Positions 12,412 through 22,506 of a stretch of 64,000 bases of DNA are shown here, piece after piece (position 1 is the stretch's first letter; every line of letters starts with the position of its first letter). The position numbers and the translations under genes are program-made. This DNA comes from Kingdonia uniflora (Eukaryota > Streptophyta > Magnoliopsida > Ranunculales > Circaeasteraceae): NCBI GenBank assembly GCA_014058105.1, contig JACGCM010000655.1, positions 1,944,501 through 2,008,500 on the forward strand. Direction: 5' to 3'. The notes below the pieces were generated by a model. That model was not told where the DNA came from. It was given only the letters and a program-made list of their open reading frames with translations, and did no database searches.

Positions 12412-12638
12412 ACGTAATCCATCAAGCAATAACCCGGCAAGAACCCATTTGCGCGCTGGGGCGCCAGAGTGAAAAAAGGGAACCTAATCCATCAAGCAAG
12501 AACCTATTTGCGCGCTAGGACTTCCAAGCAAGAACCTAATCCACCAAGCAAGAACCCGGCAAGAACCTAATCCACCAAGCAAGAACCCGGCAAGAACCTA
12601 ATCCATCAAGCAAGAACCCGGCAAGAACCTATTTGCGC
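12412..12638. repeat. 31-bp tandem array (AAGCAAGAACC)
   Basis: The unit begins TAATCCACCAAGCAAG and continues with an AACCCGGCAAGAACC phrase. Clean copies start at 12537, 12568 and 12599, with partial copies before them and a GCGCG motif (ATTTGCGCGCT) between blocks. No CRISPR logic applies: there are no unique spacers of constant length. Confidence 0.88.
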
Positions 12639-13454
12639 GGTAGGTAGCCTTTAAGTAGCTCCGGTTCCCTAAACTACGAGGAAGCCGGAGTGAAAGTAGT
12701 AGTTTAGAGACCCAAAAATAGGTGGGTAGCGCAAGATTTGTCTATATAAAATGAGCCATTTTTTAACGGATAAATAAAGGCTACTAGCGATAAAAGGGAA
12801 GTTAAAAAAGAGTCAGAAACGAAAGAAAAGCAGAAGAAGGTAGCCGTACGTAAGTTTCAAGAACCAACTTGCGTACGGAAGTAGTTTAGAGCATTAAAGA
12901 GTAGTTTAGAGGTGGTGTGGTTGAGCGTACGCAAGTTTCAAAAAAAAGCTCAAGGGTTGCTTCAAAGGGAGCTAGAGGTAGCCTTAATAAGCAAGGATCC
13001 TTAGTAGTTTAGAAACGAGTTAGATTAAAGAGCCATTAGAGGTGTTTTTCGTTGTAGCCTAATGAGTTGGCAACTACACGGACTTGCGTACGTTAAAAAA
13101 AAGCCACTTGCGTACGAAGAAAGAAAAGCATTGGTTTTTTGATGATGGAAAATAGGACTTGCGTACGTTTAAAAGGGTTGGTAGTTTGTAGTTTGGAGCG
13201 CATCACCCAGCAAGGTAGTTGTAGTTTAGAAAGCTAAAAAAACAAAGCCACCGCTAAACTACGCCAAAACAGCAAGGTAGTTGTAGTTTAGAAAGCGCAA
13301 ATTTCGGGTCTTACCCGCTTTTAAAGTCCAGCATGAAAGAACCTAGCAAGAAAGAAAATGCCAGCGAAAAATACGTCTATGACTCTGATTTGCCTGGTCG
13401 ATTCAACAAGACACGAAATAAAATGCAAATTAGCTGGGACTCTACGCTTCCTAC

Positions 13455-13590
13455 CTTGTCTGCCTTCGTTCTTCTCGGTTGGGATGGGACTCTACGCTTA
13501 GACAAGCCCTTGTCTGCCTTCGTTCTTCTCGGTTGGGATGGGACTCTACGCTTAGACAAGCCCTTGTCTGCCTTCGTTCTTCTCGGTTCC
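13455..13590. repeat. 54-bp tandem repeat, about 2.5 copies
   Basis: Copies start at 13455, 13509 and 13563 with CTTGTCTGCCTTCGTTC. The unit is a multiple of three, so repetitive open frames arise on both strands. A further partial copy lies near 13680. I see no gene in it. Confidence 0.9.
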
Positions 13591-13771
13591 GGTTGGGACT
13601 AGCCTATCGGCGTACGCAAGTTAACTCCACCTCCTTCTCCGTACGCAAGTCACTCGCTTGCTTTGTAAAATACCATAACTCCTTGTCTGCCTTCTTCCAA
13701 CAAGGGGAACTGCAATGGATTCCTACTACTTCGGTCCCTTTCCTACTACTCTAAGTTAGAAGACGTGCATG

Positions 13772-14030
13772 TCTTTTATTAGGATCCTTGGGTGTCTCTT
13801 TCCATTGCACATTGCAGTAGGTAGGTGTTTATTAGGATCCTTGGGTGTCTCATAATAAAGAGGTGTCTCTAAAGCTACCTACTGTCTCTTTCCCTTGCCG
13901 TAGGTGTTTATTAGGATCCTTGGGTGTCTCTTTCCATTGCACATTGCCGTAGGTAGGTGTCTCTAAAGCTACCTACTGTCTCATAATAAAGAGGTGTGCA
14001 AGGTGTCTCTAAAGCTACCTACTGTCTCAA
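13772..14030. repeat. Mosaic array carrying GGATCC words
   Basis: Three copies of TTTATTAGGATCCTTGGGTG alternate with copies of GGTGTCTCTAAAGCTACC and CATAATAAAGAGGTG in shuffled order. The unit order changes rather than repeating head to tail, which suggests repeated local recombination instead of simple slippage. Confidence 0.8.
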
Positions 14031-14406
14031 GCTATTTTAAAGTGCGTGGATTTCCGATCTTATAGTCTTCAAATACATCAGACTCACCCAGTAGCTACTT
14101 TATGAATAGAAAAGCCTTCTTTTCGTACGCAAGTTTCATGCTCTTTCCTTTTCTATTCTTTTGATGACCGTAGCGTGGGTTTGTCCATAGAAAGTGGGTT
14201 TGTCCATAGAAAGTAGCCTCAGTAGTTTAGCGGCGGAAACCTTCGGGTGTGTTTTTTTGGGGTTTGTCCATAGAAAGTGGTCTCAAGAGGAAGTAGTTTA
14301 GCGGCGGAAACCTTCGGGTGTGGCTAGGCTACGACGGCCAAACGTAGTGGCAAAAAGGCCTATAGACAGCAGCCAACGCCAATCTTTCTTGCCTATGTGG
14401 TATGGC

Positions 14407-14479
14407 AGGAACCGGTCGGATTCGAACCAACGCATCGAAGTTTTGCATACTTTTGCCTTAGCCACTTGGCTACGGTTCC
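14407..14479 (-). tRNA. trnC-GCA: tRNA-Cys(GCA), bacterial-like
   Basis: A 73-nt cloverleaf is complete on the minus strand. Acceptor GGAACCG pairs perfectly with CGGTTCC. The D arm GCC/GGC has an AGTGGCTAA loop. The 7-base anticodon loop ATGCAAA gives GCA with U33. T stem GTTGG/CCGAC closes on TTCGAAT. Base 73 is U, a known identity element of tRNA-Cys. The only blemish is a possible A-C mismatch at the base of the anticodon stem. The sequence does not resemble the usual mitochondrial trnC I know and is closer to the bacterial-type trnC2 described in diverse angiosperm mitochondria; that origin is inference. No CCA is encoded, as usual in plants. It stands alone between repeat arrays. Confidence 0.9.
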
Positions 14480-16837
14480 CTCTTAAAAAAGAGATAGAGC
14501 TCCACTCCTTTTAAAAAGAAAGAAATCTACGCTCCTCATGACGCAAGATAGCTATAGCTTCTTTTAAAAAGAAAGAGAATAGCACAACTTTGGGTTATGG
14601 GTTTTCTTTTAAAACACGCGCGATTGCTTGGTGTGTGCTACAGGTGCGTTTTGCTTGTCCTAATGCGCACTCAATCAGTCTTATAGCAAGGGTCTTTCTT
14701 TGCGTTAACAAGGTGCAACTCACAAAGAGTAGCTTAGACCACTTGACCTGACCAGCGCTTTCTCTGGAACCAACGCTTTAGATAAGGCAGGCGGAACCAA
14801 ATCACTCTTTCCACCCCTAACTACTTAAACTCCTGTTACCTAGCTTGGATTTCAACCTCTAGCTACTGGCTAAAGATGAAAGAATAGTGACTGGCTAGTG
14901 AAGTAAGCTCCCCTCCAAACTACTGCTGCCCTTGTCCTAAATTGAGATGGCTAGGCGAAAAAAAAAGCTTAGAATATACATTACGGCAAGACACGTAGCA
15001 AATAGCCAATGGGTAAAATCCTTTCCTTAGACATAACCACGCGTCAGAACCAAAGCTTTTTCCAACGCTTTTTCAAGGAACTAAGGATAAGCTTTAGAGG
15101 CCACTTCCACAGCTTTGTCAAAAGAGATCTCTTTTGACCACCTCGCATATGGATAGCTGGCCAGACTTGCGTACGACGAAGCTAACGCTGGTTGCAAATA
15201 GCGACTTATAGATAGATAGATAGAAAGCCACACCCAAGAAACCCAATTCAGGGGTTTTTAGCAAATTGCTCCAACCTATAAACACGCTGACGAAGAAGAC
15301 CCCGGAGGGACTCGCAAGACTCCCAGAAGACCGAGAAAAGGGTTGACTCCAGATCCCATCACCCTATGAAAGCTAAAATACCCTATGAAAGCAAAAATAA
15401 CACCATACCTAACCCCAGGTGCTGCGCGATTTAGCAACGTAGTTTGGAACTTGATTGACTCTCGGCGAGTAGGACCAACCTCAAGCGGTTAAATGGGACT
15501 CGAAGCGTTAGTCCATCTAGGTTGGCGATTAGTCCATCTAGAAAGACGGATGAAAAGTAGCCTAGGGGCTGTCTAAAACTACGCTACAAAAAAAAAGCCC
15601 GAACAAGAGCGAAAGCATGAAACATAGAGCTTTAAGCATTAAAGAGTAGCTGTAGCTTAGAGGTAGCCTTTGAGTTCTTGAACGCAGAGGTGGAGTTTTT
15701 AAAAGGAGTCGGACGCTTGAGTCCGAAGTGCGCTCTAAAGCTACCTACTGCTAGTAGCTTTTGTTCTTTTTTAACGAGCGTGACGCCAAGGATCCTCGAG
15801 AGCGGTATTCATTAGTGAGGTTGCTATAGCGTCAGTGGTTACTTTCCCACAAGTCAGTGGTTACTTTCCCACAAGGATTAGCGCGAAAATCTAGAGCAAG
15901 CAAGATTTCGCGGCACGGAGCCAAGCCAAGGTTTTTTTGAGTTTAGGAAACTCTTAACCCTTTTAAACGTACGCAAGTCTCTTTAAACTTACGTACGGCT
16001 ACCTTTCTTCGTACGCAAGTCGCCAGTAGTTTGCCACCAACATGCCCACTAATGTAGTTAGAAGCGGTTCAATGCGAACTCAAGAGCGCTAAAAAAAAGA
16101 GCTTGTCTTGAAAGCCTTGAGAAGCCTTGGGGCAGCGTCAGTAGCGTCAGTCTTTTGTCTAAAGAGGTAGCGTCGTTGTTCAGCGAAGCGCTTTCCCTTT
16201 AGCCCGTAATGTATATTTTTAAACGTACGCAAGTCCGTGCTAGCACTGTCCACCTCTTCTTAAAGGCTTGTCCTTATCCACCTTTTTTATAACTACCTCC
16301 AATGTTTGTAGTTGCCTAAAATATACATTACGGCGTACGCAAGTACAACTCCCTCTTTTTTGAAACTCTTCGGACACCCTAGGTCTTTTTATCCATCGTG
16401 TTAAAAAACAGCTCTAATGGCTTCTAAACTACAACTACAATCCGGCTTATTTTAAAAACCCACTTCTTCGTACGCAAGTCCACCTCTTTTATTTAATACT
16501 TGAAACTTGCGTACGGCTACCTACGCGCAGCAACAAAGCAAGAAAGCAACAAAAAGACAGCAAGATTTCTTTTGTCTATAGCTATATCTAGCACAAGACC
16601 AAAAAAAAAGCAAGATTTCTTTTGTCTATAGCTATATATGGACTAAGCAGATTGCCTACGCAGCGAATCAAAGAAAAGAGATGAGTTAAATAAGAGCAAG
16701 GATCCTTCGTCACGTTGAGGTTCCCGTCGATTGAAGCTAAAACCAATATGACCCCGAACTACTTGTCTTAATGAGTCGAAGACTACGAAAACGAGACCAA
16801 GCAGTAACACACTCCTGACTTCCCTGTAGCGAAGGAA

Positions 16838-17122
16838 TGGCTGTTCCCGTCGTTCTAGAAGCGCCCCTAACTACTTTTTGAAGAAGGATCCTTGCTGTTC
16901 CCCTCGTTATAAGCGCCTCTAACTACTTTTTGAAGAGTGGCTGTTCCCGTCGTTCTCTAGTAGTAGCCTCTAACTACTTTTTGAAGAAAGGCTGTTCCCG
17001 TCGTTCTCTATTCTATAGTCGTAGCGCCTCTAACTACTTTTTGAAGAATGTCTCTAACTACTCCTGTCGTTCTTTCTCTAGTAGTATAGCAAGAAGGATC
17101 CTTGCTGTTCCTGTCGTTCTTT
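16838..17122. repeat. About six copies of a CTGTTCCCGTCGTTCT unit
   Basis: Copies of CTGTTCCCGTCGTTCT lie near 16841, 16894, 16941, 16992, 17061 and 17104, separated by CTCTAACTACTTTTTGAAGA linkers. Two of the linkers end in AAGGATCCTT before the next unit (near 16885 and 17097), while others pass directly from GAAGA to GGCTGTTCCC. This array therefore records the presence or absence of the GGATCC word. Confidence 0.85.
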
Positions 17123-19220
17123 GGTCTTCTTTCATGTGGCTGGCCTCTAAACTACTCTATCCTTGCTTCTTGTTCTTGTTTAGTAGTTTGTAGTTTAGAG
17201 GCCTTTTTTTTCCTATCCTACGAAACAACAAGACCAAGAAACATTAAAGAGTAGGGTAGAGTCGGTTGTGTTCTGGCAATGAAGAAAGACCATAGCGTAG
17301 TTTTAGAGGACCCTTCCGCGTTGTTTTTTTTTCACAGTCTACTATTCTTTTTAAGCGTCCACCACAGTCTACTACTCTTTTTTGTAGTTTAGTACGCAAG
17401 TCCGGCTTTTTACTCTTTTTTAACCCCGTCTTTTTACTCTTTTAAACGTACGCAAGTCCGGCTACTGTCCACCTACGGTTCCCCAACACACCGGCGTCCT
17501 TAACTACGAGTTTTGTTAGGTTGGATATAACAGCTAGGAAACCCCGCAAGAAACAAGAAACCGGCAGGTTTATTTTTTTAGTTGAGCTCGATACAAAGGA
17601 AAAGCACAAGTAACGAGTGTTTTGGCTTTGCTGATTTCCAGTTGACTTCTGGTTGACTTCCAGTTTTCACGCGAAAGAAAAATGTCTTTCAAACTACGTT
17701 GGGCTTTAGTAGTTGTAGTTTGGAGGCATGGGCTAAGAGCAAGACAAGCAGCTCAGAACCCTTTTGAGCTACGATTGATTGCTTCTATAGACATTACCAC
17801 TGCAGGTCCTCAATAGCCATCGAAAGAGAAAGAAGAAGACCAGACCCACTCCTTTTAAAGCGATTTAGCAACGTAGCTCAGACAACGGTTAAAAAAATAT
17901 CTTTACCTCTCTTTCTTATTTGTGCGCCAAGAAGGGTGAGTCTGGACGGGTGGCTTGGGCTCTCTGGTTCTTATTGAATGAAAGGTAAGGTGGGCTTTAG
18001 TAGCCGGACTTGCGTACGTTTAAAAGAGTGAAATAAGGGCCAGAAGAAAAAATATCAAAGCGTAGGGTTTTTTTTGCAACCCTCCCCTGAACCTTTAGAC
18101 CTAGCGCAAGTGTAGTGGGTCCATAATCTGAGACAAGAAAAATCGACATGGCACGAAGACAACCAAAATAGACATGGCACGAAAGTGGGTCATGTAGGCT
18201 CATGTGATAAGGTGTGCGCCAATGTTTGGAGGAAAAAGCGTCCTAAGTAAATAGGCGTAGTTGTAGTTTAGGACACGTGTAAAAAAACAAGCAAGGTAGA
18301 ATAGCTTTAGCGGTGATTTCGCCAGTGGGTAATATAGCCGGTAGTGGCTTTGGCTAAATTAGAGTAGGGGTAATGTCAGTTATAGCTATAGCTCCACAAC
18401 ACATAGGATTTCGCGCTTTGGCTTTGGCTATGCGTGATTTTATTTAGGTAAGATGACTCTCCGCTTTTTTTTTTCACCCGATTGCCTTGTGTTTTAGGCT
18501 CATATAGCTATGCGCTTACTAGCAGAGAGGAAAAAGCAACGCTTCTGTCTTCTGTTACGCTCAAAAGAGAGGAAAAAGCAACACTTCTGTCATTCTACTA
18601 CGCCCCAAAAGGGTCTTCTTTTCAACAGAAGAGCTATGAGAGGAGTACGCTCCAAAAGGGTCTTCTTTTCACAACAGAAGAGCTACGAGAGGAGAAGTGG
18701 CATTGTGGCATTGTAGTCGATATGCCCCTAGTTAAAAAAGAGGTTCCCCCTAAATTGCCTAGTCATTGCCTAGGTTGAGTCTAATCTCTTTTCTCGTTGA
18801 GCTGCAAATAGCTGGCGCTGTCTATAGCTATACGTAACCGGGCCGAGGCTACCGCTCTAAACTACGTTAGCAACATAGCCCCTTGTGCATTTAGCTGTTT
18901 GCTTTAGAAAGATAGACGCTCCTATGGTTCTCTTTTAAAAGCTTTTCCACCGTACGCAAGTTTGAGCGTACGCAAGTTTCAAAAAAAAAATATACATTAC
19001 GCTCAAACACACCTCCGTCTTTTAAAAGCTCCATTAACCCTTTTTTGTAGTTTAGTACGCAAGTCCGGCTTTAAAAATACGGTGGATAAGTAGTTTAGGA
19101 TCCTACCTATTCTTTTGCTAAACTACCTTTTTCTTTAACTTAAGCCTCTAAACTACGCTACTTGTTGCTATTTGAAAGGCTCACTATAGACATTACCACT
19201 ACCTCGTCTTCTATCTTCTG

Positions 19221-19242
19221 GCTTGCGCAAGCTTGCGCAAGC
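19221..19242. repeat. 22-bp perfect palindrome of GCTTGCGCAAGC
   Basis: Two overlapping GCTTGCGCAAGC palindromes form a 22-bp perfectly self-complementary block. The core resembles the ACTTGCG arm of the CGTACG family, with GCGC replacing GCGTACGC, so it could be a related element that lost the central TACG bases. Confidence 0.75.
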
Positions 19243-20919
19243 TCCAAACTACAAACTACTTAAAACCGTACGCAAGTCCAAAAAAAGCTGCTGAAAGCTA
19301 ACTCAACACCTTTTTTCTATAGTTTCTATATTTTCTATTCGGCTCAACCACCTCTGCGTTTTTGAAAGGCTTTCTAGGATCCTAAACTACAGCACGTAGT
19401 TTAGGATCCTACCTATTCTAAGTAGTTTAGAAAGCTAATGAGTTTGCCCACTTATTTATAACGTCGCTCTTTAAAACCACCTTCTTTGCTTCCAAAAAAG
19501 AGCCAAAAGAATCTTAAAGAAAAGTCCACTTGTTTTTAGATGATGGAAAAGATGATGGAACAGTAGTTTACTTACGTACGCGCAACTAGTGCCCTTCTAA
19601 ACTGCCCTACTTTTTTTTGAAACTATCGCTATAACTACGCTATTTTCACTCTTTTAAACGTACGCAAGTCTGGCGCCCTAGGCTAGGTTTGTCTATAGTC
19701 TAGCTCTCGTTCTTAGAGCGTTAGCTTCTTGAATCTATTCCCTTTTTCCGGGATTTAAAGGGTGAGGCCTAAAACTACGGAACGAGGAACTCGTTTTTTT
19801 TTAACCAAGAGCTCGGTTTTTTGTAGGTAGCTTTAGAGAGCAGGAGCGCTTCGCTAGCTACCTTCGGGCTTTCATTCTGGGTCAGACGTTTTTAGGGATA
19901 TAGAGTGCAGACCAACGAATCTAGCTTTGCTTAGGCCTATACACTTATAGGCGCCTCGATTCTTTCTCTTTCGATCTCTTAGCATAAGGGCCTGACGTCT
20001 TGCCCTAGCCGGTCCATGCTGATGAATCAATGCCGGGTTGTCCTACAGCGTTCCATAGCCGCTATTAAGAAAACAGGTGTCGTCTAAACTACAACTACTC
20101 TTTTGTATTAGAATACCTATAGCAAGGATCCTAGCAATGAGGCGCACAATGAATGTCAGACACTGACGAATGGCTTCGTCAATGACAACGACCAAGACAA
20201 CGACCAAGGATCCTAGTGATGAATGAAGGTCCACCGGGCTGGACTTCTATTAGTAAGGAGTATGAGTCTTTGACGACCTTCTTAGCGGGCTCTAGCGTAG
20301 GTGTCTGCAGTCACGGCCGAAGTTGACTTGCGTACGGCGAAAAGGAAATCCACCGAGCGTGTCTTCGAAGCCAAAGAGTAAGGCGTGACGCAATAAGGCC
20401 CTGCAGCCAGATCTTCTCTTTATGCTCCGCTAAACTACTCTAAAAAAAGCCATGCGTAGGCCATTAGCCAACGAGTTCTAGTAGTAGTTTAGACGACCGG
20501 CTGTGCAGATCTGTGCCGAACCTTTGGGCGCGTATGGTCTCATCCGTTAGCAACGATCGGGCACTATAGCAAGGATCCTGAGCTATGAACGACCAATAAG
20601 AAAAGGACCGAGCAAGATCCCCCCCTACAGTAGGCTATTGCGCATTACCTATCATCGGATGATGGAGTAGAATACTGTAGTTTAGAGGCAGACCATAAGA
20701 CATTCGTCGGTCATCAGACGGCATTAGTGCTTAACCCCGGTGACGCACTAAGCACTATAAGAAAGACGATGTGAGCAGTCGCTCGGGCTTTAGGGGCCTT
20801 ACCAACTGATTCGTCCCAGCCTACTGAAAGAAAAGCGGGTGCTATCGAAAGAAAAGTGAAAAGGGGGCGGGTGCATGGCCATGGTCTTCTCTTTGGTCTC
20901 CTACTGCGGTCTCCTACTG

Positions 20920-21045
20920 TCTTTCATTCCAGAATTTCTTCATAAGAACTGAACTGCTTTAAAAAGGATCCTTCAGCACCTATCTTGGCACTGTCTTTCA
21001 TTCCCGAATTTATTCTAAGAACTGAACTGTCTGCACCTATCTTGG
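20920..21045. repeat. Duplicated block, one copy with GGATCC
   Basis: A phrase running from CTGTCTTTCATTCC to GCACCTATCTTGG is present twice. In copy 1 the join AACTGAACTG to GCACCTATC is interrupted by about 19 bases containing AAAAAGGATCCTTC. In copy 2 only TCT stands there. This is a second occupied and empty pair for the GGATCC family. Confidence 0.8.
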
Positions 21046-21108
21046 TTTGGATCCCATTCAGACTCACTTTCGACTTGCTAATCTTTGCGCATCTTCTTCA
21101 GATCGATT

Positions 21109-21206
21109 GCCATCTTCATCGGAGACCTCGGCTTCTGCCATCTTCATAGGAGACCTCGGCTTCTGCCATCTTCATAGGAGACCTCGACTTCGTACATCTT
21201 CAAAGG
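21109..21206. repeat. 28-bp tandem repeat, over three copies
   Basis: Copies begin at 21109, 21137 and 21165 with GCCATCTTCAT and contain GGAGACCTCGGCTTCT; a diverged fourth follows near 21193. Short ORFs across it are repeat artefacts. Confidence 0.88.
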
Positions 21207-22043
21207 TTTGGACCTCGACTTCTTACTAGGCTGCTCCACGCTGTCTTCTAATCTACTCTTTCATAGCTTAGCTATCAAAGTAGCTCAGAGCTGTTTTTTA
21301 ACAGGGGCATGGGTTAGACTTGCGTACGTTTAAAAGAGTAAAGCGAAATGAAAACAAGAAGACCGCCATACCTTTCTATTGAACTAAGGACAGAAGAACC
21401 TGATAGGTGCAAGCAAGCTGTGCATCTGATTCTGCTGTACCTAGAACCTACACCTGTCTATAGTCGCACTAGTACTTCCGTAGCTAACCTAAGTCAAACT
21501 CTATTTCTTGCTAGCTGCGAAAGTGAGCCTCTAACTACAACTACTACTTGCTGCGAATCCGTAGTTTAGGATCCTTCTAATCTACTCTTTCGTCTTTCTT
21601 GCTTATATATAACAGCTATCAAGGCGCGTCTAAGATATCTGTATATATAATTATCCTTTGAAAACAGAGTTACCAGACATCACTGCAGAGACCCTTATTG
21701 CTAACAGAAAGTATCCCGAATAGGAGAACCCGAGCATCAGGAGATACGCGCGAAAGAAGTCAGAGGTTTTAAGTAGTGTGTTTGTGTTTTAGAGAGCTAT
21801 TTTTTGTAGTTTAGGAGTGAAATAAGAGTGAAACTTGCATACGCGGAAGCCGGACTTGCGTACGTTTAAAAGAGTAAAAGCCATAATGCTAGTGGTTAAA
21901 ATCCACCAGAGCATCTTAGTACGCGAGTTTTCCTAAGCAAAGCAGATTGGTTATCCCCATTTTTTTCGTGGTCAGGATAAACTGACTCGTAATTCTCATG
22001 AAGACCCTTAACTTTAAAAGTAGTTAGGGGCAGAACAAGACGA

Positions 22044-22506
22044 ATGGTTTTTTTTATGAAAGAACGTTTTTTAGAAGTTTTGACATACCTTCAGCATTCA
22101 CCGAACGCATCTCCTCTAATAAAGGAGCATACGTCCCATATCTTGAAGCAAGAAATCGAAGAACAACTAAGTTCTTTGTTTCGAAGTGCGGAGTTTCCAC
22201 TCCCTCCTGCGACCAGTATGGACCAGGTGGTCAATTATATTACCGATAATTCTACATCACTCCCTGCTCTTTATGCTGCCGCCGACAGCCTTATCGTTCA
22301 TGGGGCAGCGAGTCCTCATTTTGAAGGGGCCTGTGCAATTGTTGCACTATTATGGTCCGGGGGCGGGTTCTGAGCAGGATGGGGACGACCTCACGATTCA
22401 AGATATGGGCCTTTGAATTCGGAACACCCGCCGAGAGTGAAGAACTAAAGAGAGCTGTGGTTGTTGACCAACGGAAAGCATGGGAGAAAGATGTACAAAA
22501 ATAAAC
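22044..22506 (+). pseudogene. Frameshifted coding relic, unrecognised
   Basis: An ATG frame of 109 codons runs to a TGA at 22371-22373. Its composition differs from the surrounding repeat-driven frames: a helical start (MKERFLEVLTYLQH), a charged segment (KQEIEEQLSSLFR) and an Ala/Leu-rich end (ALYAAADSLIVHGAA). A different plus-strand frame then continues with normal-looking protein (RFKIWAFEFGTPAESEELK) to a TAA at 22504-22506. One indel around the GGGGGCGGG run near 22358-22367 would explain the split. No short palindromic word falls inside. I do not recognise the family. It may be a degenerate plasmid, viral or nuclear-derived sequence; two unrelated chance frames remain possible. Confidence 0.35.

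Larger units (their letters stand above)
6592..14406. other. Gene-free repeat mosaic, 6.6-14.4 kb
   Basis: No coding gene is supported. Recognisable content is the second 47-bp cassette (6918-6964), a run of GTCAGTAGTTTAGCAGCGC repeats at 7.65-7.75 kb, copies of a phrase joining ACCTATTCTA, GTGGGCACTACGG and TAGAAAGC (8.88, 9.22 and 9.60 kb, reverse orientation), a 42-bp cassette at 9445-9486, a 31-bp array at 12.4-12.6 kb, a 54-bp array at 13.45 kb and a GGATCC-bearing array at 13.77-14.03 kb. The open frame at 11823-12155 is composed of repeat words; I do not support it as a gene. Confidence 0.65.
14480..22043. other. Gene-free repeat mosaic, 14.5-22.0 kb
   Basis: I see no gene in this stretch. 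It is dense in CGTACG words (about 20 near-copies), holds the second 42-bp cassette (16308-16349), a GGATCC-bearing array at 16.84-17.12 kb, a duplicated phrase with CAAGATTTCTTTTGTC at 16.56-16.64 kb, a 22-bp palindrome at 19.22 kb, a duplicated CTGTCTTTCATTCC block with and without GGATCC at 20.92-21.05 kb and a 28-bp array at 21.11-21.21 kb. Open frames at 16930-17193, 18482-18778 and 21348-21569 follow the arrays and are not supported as genes. Confidence 0.65.

Noticed and set aside
12412..12638. Possible CRISPR-like array
   Set aside because: The repeats are head to tail without unique spacers of constant length; this is a mitochondrial tandem array with no cas genes.
13333..13754. Repetitive open frames on both strands
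   Set aside because: They exist because the 54-bp array unit is divisible by three; the peptide has no other support.
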